The notes beneath the pieces are model-generated. The model saw only the letters and a program-made list of their open reading frames with translations, searched no databases and was not told the DNA's origin. A program made the translations under genes and the position numbers. From a virus, in the IMG/VR virus record IMGVR_UViG_3300027963_002263, positions 1-47,191 of that record: DNA of 47,191 nt. One strand, written 5' to 3'. Shown here piece by piece: positions 7,916-17,100 of this stretch; the stretch's first letter is position 1, and the number at the start of each line of letters is the position of its first letter.

Positions 7916-7927
7916 AGATGTTATACT
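7899..7927 (+). promoter_or_regulatory. Sigma70-type promoter
   Basis: TTGACA (7899-7904), a 17-base spacer and TATACT (7922-7927). It begins in the last codons of the glycosyltransferase gene and would start transcripts near 7934, exactly at the ATG of the next small gene, so that message may be leaderless or the true target may be uvsE. Confidence 0.75.
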
Positions 7928-7933
7928 AGTAGT

Positions 7934-8164
7934 ATGCAAATTACTACTCATCACAGTCAGATCCGTACAATCAAACAAGACGATTCACGATTTCGTATCG
8001 TTGACAAATTTACAACCTGTGGTAGAGCAGGGTTTGAAATTTCAAAACAATGCCCACGTGAGTACGGATTGATATTATCCGAATGTATTGATCGTGGTTG
8101 GATCCAACCTGTGGCCTATATGACAGAACGTGAACTTCTTATTTCGGGATTATCTAATGGTTAA
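7934..8164 (+). CDS. Small hypothetical protein (76 aa)
   Basis: It starts at ATG 7934, directly at the expected start point of the sigma70 promoter and without a Shine-Dalgarno. The product is a soluble mixed alpha/beta protein with two cysteines (FTTCGRAGFEISKQCPREYG) and a C-terminal helix. It overlaps uvsE by 8 bases, implying coupled translation with the repair enzyme. The family is not recognised. Confidence 0.65.
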   Translation: MQITTHHSQIRTIKQDDSRFRIVDKFTTCGRAGFEISKQCPREYGLILSECIDRGWIQPVAYMTERELLISGLSNG

Positions 8165-9182
8165 ACGTATCGGCTTTGCTTGTAAATGGATCGACGGCCC
8201 CAGCCAAATTAACGGGGTTAAACAAAAAGATGACTGTAAACAGTATAATACTGGCAGTACTACCGTTGCCTGGTTAAATAGACAAACGAAAGAAGTTGCA
8301 GAACAAAAGCTCTGGGACCTAATGGTAGGTAACATTGAAAGTGTTCGTAAACTTGTTGAAAAGGTAGGGACACTCGATGAAAATCTTAGAATGGTACGAC
8401 TTGGTAGCGATATCCTTCCTGTCTACACTCAGTCAGTTTGGGGCAGGTATTGGCGGGATCCCGTGGTACGGGCATATTGTGAAAGAGAGTTTAAACGAGT
8501 CGGAGATGTGGCTCGTGAGAATAATGTTCGCCTCAGTTTCCATCCTGGTCAGTTTACTGTTCTGGCATCTGAGTCAGACGATATTGTAAATCGTTCAATA
8601 GAGGAATTTGAATATCATGCGGACATGGCTAGATGGATGGGATTTGGTAGAACGTTTCAAGACTTTAAAATCAACGTTCATATCGCAGGTAGACGAGGCC
8701 CCGATGGAATACGTGCTGTTTTACCTCGCCTGAGTCCCGAGGCACGTAACTGTATTACAATCGAAAACGAAGAAAATGCCTGGGGATTGGATGACTGCCT
8801 CTCTATATCAGATATTGTTCCTATTGTGCTCGACATACATCATCATTGGGTACGTGAGGGAGAGTACATTACACCTAGAGATGACCGTGTCAAACGAGTT
8901 TTAGACAGTTGGCGCGGTGTTCGCCCTACTATGCATTACAGTGTATCTCGCGAAGACATCCTAGTTAATCATCCAGAAACTGTATTTCCTGATATGCCTC
9001 AATTGTTACTTGACGGCTACAAAAAACAAAAACTCAGAGCACACTCAAACTTCTACTGGAATACAGCAGTGAATGAATGGGCTTTGAGTTTTCGAAACAA
9101 CTTTGATATTATGTGCGAAAGCAAGGCTAAAAACTTAGCCAGCTTCGCACTATATCAACAGGCATTAAGCCTTGGGCTTTGA
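8157..9182 (+). CDS. uvsE: UV damage endonuclease (UVDE)
   Basis: A 341-aa TIM-barrel metalloenzyme that nicks DNA 5' of cyclobutane dimers, 6-4 photoproducts and other lesions. The family signatures appear in order: SFHPGQF (127-133), NVHIAG (173-178), ENE (203-205), DIHHH (226-230), MHYS (259-262) and AHSNFYW (295-301), which supply the His/Glu/Asp cluster for the three metal ions. Length is typical of bacterial UVDE and the C-terminal barrel end is present. ATG 8157 gives the conserved N terminus (VKRIGFACKW) and overlaps the upstream small gene. A light-exposed aquatic habitat would explain the gene. Its 3' end overlaps a convergent gene by 18 bases. Confidence 0.95.
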   Translation: MVKRIGFACKWIDGPSQINGVKQKDDCKQYNTGSTTVAWLNRQTKEVAEQKLWDLMVGNIESVRKLVEKVGTLDENLRMVRLGSDILPVYTQSVWGRYWRDPVVRAYCEREFKRVGDVARENNVRLSFHPGQFTVLASESDDIVNRSIEEFEYHADMARWMGFGRTFQDFKINVHIAGRRGPDGIRAVLPRLSPEARNCITIENEENAWGLDDCLSISDIVPIVLDIHHHWVREGEYITPRDDRVKRVLDSWRGVRPTMHYSVSREDILVNHPETVFPDMPQLLLDGYKKQKLRAHSNFYWNTAVNEWALSFRNNFDIMCESKAKNLASFALYQQALSLGL

Positions 9183-9401
9183 TTTCTTAGCTGGGGCAGG
9201 TTGTTTTTTAGGAGCAGCTTTTTTTGGTGCTGTCTTTTTTGCAGGGGCTTTTGGAGCAATGCTTTTAACAACTGCTTCAGAGGCTGCTTGCGCCGTTGGA
9301 GTAGGTGCTGCTTCTACTACCGGTGCTTCTACCTTGTACGGCACCTCTGCTACAACTTCCGCTGGCTTAGAGCCAAATAGTTTTTTAATAAATCCGATCA
9401 T
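9165..9401 (-). CDS. Lys/Ala/Pro-rich protein with amphipathic N terminus (78 aa)
   Basis: The - strand reads a strong ribosome site (AAGGAGA) 8 bases before its ATG, which supports a real gene despite the biased composition. Residues 1-11 (MIGFIKKLFGS) form a hydrophobic/basic helix that could sit on a membrane. The rest is low complexity: an Ala/Val/Pro/Glu segment, then AKK/PKK repeats (about 50-78) like the tail of histone H1 or other DNA-compacting proteins. It overlaps the end of uvsE tail to tail. DNA binding or membrane tethering is inference from composition. Confidence 0.75.
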   Translation of the reverse strand: MIGFIKKLFGSKPAEVVAEVPYKVEAPVVEAAPTPTAQAASEAVVKSIAPKAPAKKTAPKKAAPKKQPAPAKKSKPKA

Positions 9402-9423
9402 ATCGAAATCTCCTTATGAGTTT

Positions 9424-9431
9424 TATTTACA
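9424..9431 (-). promoter_or_regulatory. Possible late promoter element on the - strand (TGTAAATA)
   Basis: Read on the - strand this is TGTAAATA, sharing the TAAATA core, 22 bases before the ATG of the Lys/Ala-rich gene. It touches the + strand element at 9431-9438, so the 42-base gap between these divergent genes holds two back-to-back TAAATA cores. Match to consensus is partial. Confidence 0.4.
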
Positions 9432-9438
9432 CTAAATA
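9431..9438 (+). promoter_or_regulatory. Late promoter-like element ACTAAATA
   Basis: The TAAATA core lies 5 bases before the superoxide dismutase ATG. With T4 spacing the start point would be 9444, the A of the ATG itself, giving a leaderless message; no Shine-Dalgarno is visible. Confidence 0.45.
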
Positions 9439-9443
9439 TTGCC

Positions 9444-10004
9444 ATGACACTACATTTTATTAAATCTTTGACTGAATCTGCAGATAAACGTGAAATTAAG
9501 CAGGATAAACTTACGTTTGGAAAAGACGAGCTAGATCCGGTAATGAGTGAAGCAACTGTAAAGTATCATTTTGACGGACTTGCTTCTAAATATTTTGAAC
9601 GTTACAATACAGGCGAAGGTGACGCTGATTTTAATTATGGCGGCGCAATGTTACATAATATATTCTTTGCCAATTTAATCCCGCCGCAAGCAGCCAACAG
9701 ACCCGAGGGGCTCAGTAAATCTGTAATAGATTCTGCTCACGGATCCTTTGACAAATTTAAAGAAGCATTTGAAAAAGAGTTTATGGCAGCACAGGGTTCA
9801 AATTGGATCTATATGGATTATGACGGTAAACTGCACACAATCCATAATCATGAATACCGTAAAGGTATGAAAATTGCCCTATTGGTAGATGCTTGGGAAC
9901 ATGCTTGGTCTCTCGATTACCAACAGGACAAAGCCAAATACTTAAACAATATTTGGCGCATCATCAACTGGCGAACAGTTGACATTAGACTACAAGGAGC
10001 GTAA
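9444..10004 (+). CDS. Fe/Mn superoxide dismutase with N-terminal LxE leader
   Basis: A 186-aa SodB/SodA-family enzyme that converts superoxide to O2 and H2O2. All four metal ligands are in place: His42, His71, Asp149 and His153 (the last two in DAWEH), plus the active-site Tyr50 and the C-terminal NIWRIINWRTV strand. The usual HHxxHH after the first ligand has become YHFDGLA, and the second-sphere site that is Gln in FeSOD is Gly here; with TIHNHE where MnSOD has its Gln, metal choice is unclear. Compared with cellular enzymes, about 25 extra residues precede the fold; they begin MTLHFIKSLTES, ending in LTE like T4 prohead-protease sites. The next small membrane gene follows at 3 bases. Confidence 0.9.
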   Translation: MTLHFIKSLTESADKREIKQDKLTFGKDELDPVMSEATVKYHFDGLASKYFERYNTGEGDADFNYGGAMLHNIFFANLIPPQAANRPEGLSKSVIDSAHGSFDKFKEAFEKEFMAAQGSNWIYMDYDGKLHTIHNHEYRKGMKIALLVDAWEHAWSLDYQQDKAKYLNNIWRIINWRTVDIRLQGA

Positions 10005-10007
10005 TAT

Positions 10008-10124
10008 ATGTTAGATACACTATTTTGGGTAGCAATTGGAGCATTCATAGGTTGGAATTTTCCTCAGCCGTTTTGGGCTAAGATTATTCAAGAAAAGATT
10101 CAATCAATGATTGCAAAGAAGTAA
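10008..10124 (+). CDS. Tiny membrane protein (38 aa)
   Basis: A strong AAGGAGCG precedes the ATG, 3 bases after the dismutase stop. The product has one hydrophobic segment (LFWVAIGAFIGWNFP) and a basic amphipathic end (AKIIQEKIQSMIAKK). The stop is separated from the iscU ATG by a single base, so it belongs to the sod-iscU operon. Similar tiny proteins recur in aquatic T4-like phages (from memory); the function is unknown. Confidence 0.7.
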   Translation: MLDTLFWVAIGAFIGWNFPQPFWAKIIQEKIQSMIAKK

Positions 10125-10125
10125 T

Positions 10126-10515
10126 ATGGCATATTCAGATAAAGTAATCGATCATTACGAGAACCCTCGCAATGTCGGTAGTTTTGATAAGTCTGATACT
10201 AATGTAGGCACGGGCATGGTGGGAGCACCTGCCTGTGGCGATGTAATGAAACTGCAAATTAAAGTCAACGACGATGGGATAATCGAGGATGCTAAATTCA
10301 AAACTTACGGATGCGGGTCGGCAATTGCGTCTAGCTCTCTTGTTACAGAATGGCTCAAAGGTAAGACTCTTGACGAAGCAGGAAGCATTAAGAATTCTGC
10401 GATTGCAGAAGAACTCGCCCTACCTCCGGTCAAAATACATTGTAGCATACTGGCAGAAGATGCGATTAAAGCAGCAGTAAAGGATTATAAACAAAAGCAT
10501 GATCTCGTTAACTGA
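10126..10515 (+). CDS. iscU: Fe-S cluster scaffold protein IscU
   Basis: A 129-aa full-length IscU, the scaffold on which [2Fe-2S] clusters are built from IscS sulfur. The three cluster cysteines are Cys37 (GAPACGD), Cys63 (YGCGSA) and Cys106 (KIHCS), with the companion Asp39 and His105. LPPVK (99-103), the peptide recognised by the HscA chaperone, is intact, so the protein should dock to the host ISC machinery. ATG 10126 gives the family N terminus ([16 protein letters not shown]); a farther in-frame start at 10111 would overlap the upstream gene. It overlaps the A-type carrier gene by 17 bases. Confidence 0.95.
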   Translation: MAYSDKVIDHYENPRNVGSFDKSDTNVGTGMVGAPACGDVMKLQIKVNDDGIIEDAKFKTYGCGSAIASSSLVTEWLKGKTLDEAGSIKNSAIAEELALPPVKIHCSILAEDAIKAAVKDYKQKHDLVN

Positions 10516-10819
10516 AAAAGCGGCAAACAAAGTTAAAGCTCAGTTAGAAAATCGTGGGACTGGGTTGGGTATCCGTGCTGGTGTTAGAACTACAGGGTGC
10601 AGCGGATTAGCATATACAATAGAATTTGTAGATGCTCCAAACAGTGAAGATCTAAGTTTTGTCAGCTACGGGGTTCATGTATTTGTAGATCCAAAAAGCC
10701 TAGTATATTTAGAAGGTGTAGAAATGGATTGGGTTCGCAACGGACTCAATGAAGGGTTTGATTTTAAAAACCCTAACGAACGCGATCGCTGCGGCTGCGG
10801 CGAATCCTTTAGAGTCTAA
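10499..10819 (+). CDS. iscA: A-type Fe-S carrier (IscA/ErpA family), copy 1
   Basis: A 106-aa HesB-like protein that accepts clusters from IscU and passes them to target enzymes. It has the three invariant cysteines: Cys34 (TTGCSG), Cys98 and Cys100 (CGCGESF), and full family length. It lies directly after and overlapping iscU, so the two are made together. A second, divergent A-type carrier is encoded 35 kb downstream (45454-45777). The 3' end overlaps a convergent gene by 4 bases. Confidence 0.93.
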   Translation: MISLTEKAANKVKAQLENRGTGLGIRAGVRTTGCSGLAYTIEFVDAPNSEDLSFVSYGVHVFVDPKSLVYLEGVEMDWVRNGLNEGFDFKNPNERDRCGCGESFRV

Positions 10820-11103
10820 AACTTACCAACTGGCAACTCTGTACTAGCCGGTAAATCCCAAATTTTCTTCTGTTCAATGCCCTTGCGTTGAGCAAATCTT
10901 TTAGAGTCGCAATCTGAACAACAATGAAAGTAATTGTTGCTTAATCTCTTTCTTTCCATCTTTCTAACATCTCGCTGGAATTCACTTCCACAGTTGTCAC
11001 AACGAAATAGAGCCACGGTTTTAGTTCGCTTGTAGCTGTGGCTATGCCCTAGTTTGCTGACTCTCACATACTCAGTATGTTGTCTTTTTGTTTTTAAAAA
11101 CAT
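10816..11103 (-). CDS. Zinc-ribbon protein on the - strand (95 aa)
   Basis: The product is basic, with CDNCGSEF (about 35-42) and CCSDCDSKR (about 61-69) forming a four-cysteine zinc ribbon. A long Arg/Lys helix lies between the two pairs. Such ribbons often occur in free-standing phage HNH-associated or RNA/DNA-binding proteins, but no nuclease motif is seen. ATG 11103 is preferred over an adjacent TTG. It lies between the iscU-iscA operon and the fibre block, facing left, and may be a late insertion into the layout. Confidence 0.7.
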   Translation of the reverse strand: MFLKTKRQHTEYVRVSKLGHSHSYKRTKTVALFRCDNCGSEFQRDVRKMERKRLSNNYFHCCSDCDSKRFAQRKGIEQKKIWDLPASTELPVGKF

Positions 11104-11107
11104 CAAG

Positions 11108-11115
11108 TATTTACA
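11108..11115 (-). promoter_or_regulatory. Possible late promoter element on the - strand (TGTAAATA)
   Basis: On the - strand this reads TGTAAATA, 4 bases before the ATG of the zinc-ribbon gene, the same short spacing as several + strand genes. A partial match to the T4 late consensus. Confidence 0.35.
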
Positions 11116-11135
11116 TTAGGCTTTTAAAACATTGG

Positions 11136-11143
11136 GCTAAATA
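11136..11143 (+). promoter_or_regulatory. Late promoter-like element GCTAAATA
   Basis: The TAAATA core lies 30 bases before the ATG of the 2556-aa fibre gene and can give a leader of about 25 bases that includes TTAGGATA. It is the only promoter candidate for the start of the 18-kb structural block. Confidence 0.5.
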
Positions 11144-11173
11144 TTAGAGAAAGCATTAATCTTAGGATAAGCC

Positions 11174-14100
11174 ATGGCAAGAAAAATTATAGATACAGGT
11201 GTTGTTGGTAATGACGGCACCGGTGATAGTATACGCGACTCGTTCCGCAAGGTAAACGATAACTTCAGAGAACTATACAGTTCGTTAGGTTTAGGTGACA
11301 AACTAACCTTTTTAGGATTAGATGATGCGCCCGATTCGTATGTTGGTCAAAACGATCCAGTCAGTGGTGCTACTCCTCTGGTTACTGTTAACAATGACGA
11401 ATCTGGTTTAACATTTAAAACTTTAAAAGCTGGTTCTGGTATATCCTTAGACTATACTACAAATCCTAGCGAAATTGCAGTTAACTCAGAATTTGCCAGT
11501 ATTTCAGCTGATAGAGATCCATCACTCGGTGGAACTTTAAAAGTTAGCCCAGGTATTAAAACCAACAGAATTAATAAATTAATTGACCCTGAAGGACTCA
11601 CTACTGGTGCTGGACAACCGCTTTTGCCTATCAGTCAAGATGAAGTTATCAATAAACGATATGCAGACACTAAAATTTCTCGTGCTGGTGTAAACTCTAT
11701 AGATCCAGAAACAGGATTGGTAAATGCTGCTATGGGTCGCATGAGCGGCCCGTTGATTTTATCACGAGATCCAGAAGCAGACGATGACCTAATTTACAAC
11801 GGTTTAGTTGCTGCTACCAAAAGATATGTTGACAATTCAGCGTTTGGATCTGTAGCTAATTTATATGTTGCTACTTCGGGACAGGATGATAGGGTCGGTG
11901 TTGCACTAGAATTACAAGGTAGAGCATTGGCTTATGCTTATAGAACTATCGAAGCTGCTTGTAAGAGAGCAGAAGAATTAGTACTTGAAGCTAGAGAAGA
12001 AATTGGTCCTTACAGAAAAGTATTGACCTACAACAGCGGCGAGTACGAGTGTTATCTAACTGCAATTGAAACTTCTCCAACCTCCGGAACTGCATTTGCT
12101 GCTGAAGCTATTATGAGCGTTGATACTATCTCACTTGTTACTGGCGGAAGCAACTATAACATTGGCGATCGAATAACTCTTGTTGGTGGTGATATTGGTG
12201 TTGGCGGACAACGTGCTATTATTGAAGTGTTAACAACAGTAACGACCCCAGGTGCAATTTTAACCTATAGAGTAGTTACTACTGGTTCTTATGTTGACCT
12301 CCCAGGAGCTACAGCAGTAGAAACAGATTCAGACAGCACATTTGGTGCAGGTGCTACATTTGATGTTACCTATAAAGTAAACAACGTCAAAATAACAAAT
12401 CAAGGTTCTGGATACAGTTTAGTATCTGTTAGAATTTCAGGCGGTGGTGGTGCAGGTGCATTTGGTACTGCGGATGTTGTCAGCGGACAAATCGTAAGTA
12501 TTACTGTTACAGACCAAGGATCTGGTTTTACCTCATTACCTGTAGTGGTTTGTGATTTACCAAGATTCAAAATTTTTACAAATGGTCTAAGAACCGACTA
12601 CACTGGAGACGTATTAAACGATACTGCGCAGGCTATTCGAACACGTGACGTTCGAGAAGGACTATTCCTTAGAGGTGTTGATTCGGGAGCGATTGCTCAG
12701 ATTCTAGCACATGACGGATCTCTCGACGGAGACGACGAAATATTTGACGTTGATATCAAATACGGTACTTTCCAAATTGGAGAAACTATTGCCTATGGTG
12801 ATGTTTCTAAAAGCATTCAAATTACAATTTTAGTTGAAAGTGGTATCTACGAAGAAAACTTACCGATCAAAGTTCCTCAAAACTGTTCTATTGTTGGTGA
12901 TGAATTTAGACGTTGTATTGTAAGACCAAAACCTGGAACTAGTTCTAGTCCTTGGGCATTTAAGAAATTTAGAAGAGACTTAATTAACGATGGGTTAGTA
13001 ACTGCTGATGGAGATCCTTTTGGTTATCATTACCTTCAAGATTCATCGATACCTGTTTATCCTAAAATTTCAAACAAAGGATATTATAGAGCCGCAGCAT
13101 CTTTACTAAGCCTTAATAGAGTATTTGTTCAAGAAGAAATCATTGCATGGATTGCTTATCAGGTCAGCAATGGCATTAGTCCGTTTACATCTACATTCAC
13201 CTATAACGATAATCTTTGCAAACGTGATGTTGGCTTAATTATCGATTCTATGGTGTTCGATTTAAAATGGGGCGGTTATAACAGAACTGTTTCTGCTGCT
13301 TTAAAATATTACCAAGTGGCTAGCAATCTAGGAGATCCTGCTATTGCTATTGGTCCTCAACTAGCCGAAACCCTAGCATCTATTGACTACGTTAATGTAC
13401 TACTACAACAGATTATTGATAACGTTGAAATTCCAGTAGTCTATCAAGATTTGTTTACACAGGTAATTGATAATGCATTTGTGGCTGAATCTGGCACTGA
13501 CGTAGTTATTAATGATTTATTTGTATTATTTAAAGACGTAATCGATGGTTCAGGAAGTGTTAACTATCCTAAAGAAAACGATCAAATGGATATGTTCCTT
13601 GCTAATGATGCAGTTCGTTGGCAGGCTATTACTGGCCAAGGACACGGAGGATTTATGTGTGTCTTGGATCCAGAAGGACAGATCCTTGCCAAATCACCGT
13701 ATGCTCAAGAGTGCGCAAGTTTTTCTAAATCTATAAACGCACAGACATTTGCTGGTGGTATGTTCATTGACGGTTTTGCAGGTAACTTACAGTTTCAAGT
13801 TACTGAAGTGATTTCTACAACAAGATTAAAGGTTGGCGGTTTAGACCGTATGCCTAACTTACCGTGTTCATTTATTAATCAGGACGTGGTATATCGAGTT
13901 AACTATGTTCGTGACTTTGTCTATAACAAAAACGGATCTACTGCAACTTTAGTATTAGACGAAACAACTCCGTGGCCTTTTGAATTATTCACTTATGACT
14001 CAAATACTTGTAGCAGAGACGTTGGTTTAATTATCGACGGGCTTGGTTACGATATAGTACTTGGCACTAACTTTAACTCTAGAAAATCTGGTTTAACTTA

Positions 14101-17100
14101 TCGCGGTGCTAATGCCGATATTGTTATTTTAAAACAAAAAGAAATCACTATCGCATCGTTAGAATATACTCACACATTAGCCAAGAACGATCTAACTGGA
14201 TACCCTACACAGCAAGGAGTAGTTGATACTAGTAAATCGGTTATCACAGACATTGTAGAAAGGGGTCCGTTATATGCTCCATCGTTGTCATTTACAAATC
14301 CCCCAGGATTAAGCACTCCACTGGCCAATGCCAAAACATTATTGTTAGCCAATATTGATTTTATTAAAGATGAAATAATCGGTTATCTTGCATCTGCCTA
14401 CCCGACTCTAAGTTACGACACAACCAAATGTGCTCGTGACATTGGATACATTATCGAAGCTGTGGTATATGATTTAATCTACAGTGGCAACAGTCAAACT
14501 CGAGATGCCGGATTAAAATATTACAGCAACTTTTTATCTGGCGGACCGTTATTAATACCAACTGCACAAAAAGCTGAAACGGCGGCTGCAATCACCTGGG
14601 CGAAATATATTGCAAAACAGGTAATTTTAAACACAGCCCCTACACCGTTATATTCATCAACTCCAAGACAAACCGGTTCTGCAAGCAATTCAACAGTACA
14701 GGCTACCATCGACACATTAATGGGCAACATCGCTACTATTATAACTTCTGGAATTGGTGCAGCACCTGCATTAGTATTGCCAGATTTAACTATAGGTTAT
14801 AACGCATCGGCACTAACTGCAAGAACATTATTACAAACAAACAAAGTTGACATCCAGGCAGCAGTAATTGCCTATGTTAACCTTAACGGCAATTTACACG
14901 AACTGTTGATGCCTGGCAATCGATCTATTTTATGTAACGACTACACACAGGTTAACGACTTAGGTTACGGTATTTTTGCCACTAACGGCGGTTTAGTTGA
15001 AGCAGTTAGTATGTTTACATACTACTGTCATATTTCATACTACTCACTGAATGGTGCGCAAATTCGAAGCGTTGGCGGATCGTCAGCGCATGGTAATTAT
15101 GCGTTAGTTGCTGAAGGATCAGACCCGTTAGAAGTTCCAACTCCGACCGGACTGTATTATGACCTTGCACAAAGAGTTGTATGTTATGCTCCAACAGCAG
15201 GTTATTACAATTCCGCAGGAGGTCTATATGTCTATGTTAATGGCTGTGACTATACTCCGGTTGGCGGTTCTGAGCTTGAAGTAGACCACGGCGGATTAAT
15301 TTATAGATACCCAGTGACCTCAGTTGTGATAGAAGGGTTACCTACAGGTGTATTCCGTCTAAACTTAACCAGTGATTCAACTGGTAACTTTGACGGTATA
15401 TATGATCAAATCCTTGACGGTGTAAAAATGTCGTTGAGAATGAACTCGTTGGTTTATCTAACTGGTGATTTAGTCGAAGTTTCAGTTCGTCCATCGACTG
15501 GTTTAAAATTAAGAGAAAATACAGACATCTATCGTGTGCTACAATTTGATGGTGTTTCAGATCCAAACGGACCATTTGCTGTAAGCATTTCTACATCAAG
15601 TCCTGGTAACTTTGAATTAAGAAAAACAGTAACCACTATTACCAGTGCATCAATTATTACAACTTCAACTGCACACGGATTGAAGAAAGGTAATAAAGTT
15701 ATTGGCAGAGCAACCAGCAACAACTTAATCACTGGTGCTACCTATTATGTTAAAGACATTATCAGTAATACACAATTTACAGTATCTCAAACAATAACAG
15801 GTACTGCATTTGCATTGTCTAACGGCACTGGATTGAGCATTGCTATCGCTGTTCAACATAACTATCTAGAAAATTATTATGTACAGTTTGCCAGCACAGG
15901 AACATTACCTACTCCACTATTAGCAAGTACTAGATATTACGTTTCAGCAGAAGGGTTAACTGAAACTACATTTAGAATAGCAACTCAAAAGAATGGAATT
16001 GCTATTAACATTACCGCAGGTGGCACTGGAACATATACTGTAATACCGGACGGTATTACACGAACCACACTACGTGAAAACTATAATTACATCGACTTTA
16101 CATTATATCAACCGGGAGAGTTTGTAACCTCAGGAGCAGCTTGTACATTTACCACAGGTGTTACCACAACTGTTAACAGAAACAGTCACGGATTTACAGC
16201 AGGTAACGTTATTAAATTTGAAACTACTGGAACATTGCCTGTTGGTTTATCTGTTGCTCAAAACTACTTTGTATTGTCTACGGGGTTAGGCGCTAATAGT
16301 TTTAGAATTAGTGAAACTCCTGGTGGGTTAGATATTACATCATCGGGCGGCAGTGGAACCCATACTGTCGGATTAGTAACTGGTCGTGCTGGCGATTCAT
16401 CATTTATTGTTGTTGCTGTAAGCCCAAGTGACACTGCTCGTGCTAACGGAACAAAATTCGTATTTAAAGGTGAAGAATACACTATTGCCAATTATGAAAG
16501 CGAATCTGTTACTAACAAACCATATGCAAGGATTAACCTTAATAGACCGTTAGTAGATAGTATTATTAACTATCCATCAACCTACACAATTCGTGCCGGT
16601 GTTCCGGCAAGAACTATTCAAGGTACTGGTTCGTTAACAATTCGTATTTCATTAACTCGTGTCACATCACATGATATTTTAGAAGTTGGTACTGGTTCGT
16701 ATGCCGACACTAACTATCCAAACGAAATTTACGGTCCAGCTGTTAATGCGTTGGCTCCGGAAAACGAAACTGCTGAAAGAGACGTTGGACGTGTGTTCTA
16801 TGTAACCACTGACCAATTTGGTAATTTCCGTGTTGGACCATACTTTGCAGTTGACCAAGGTACAGGACGAGTAACATTCTCTGCAGCGATTGCATTGAGT
16901 AACTTGGATGGTATTGGATTTAAACGTGGTGTTCCTATTGCTGAATTCTCCGTTGACAGTTCATTCTCAGACAATGCCACTGACACAGTACCTACAGAAA
17001 ACGCCACACGTATCTACATTGAAAGACGTTTAGGTATTACTCATGCAGGTACCGTGGTTGCAAGCGATCAATTAATTCCATCGTTTACCGGTGGCTTCAT

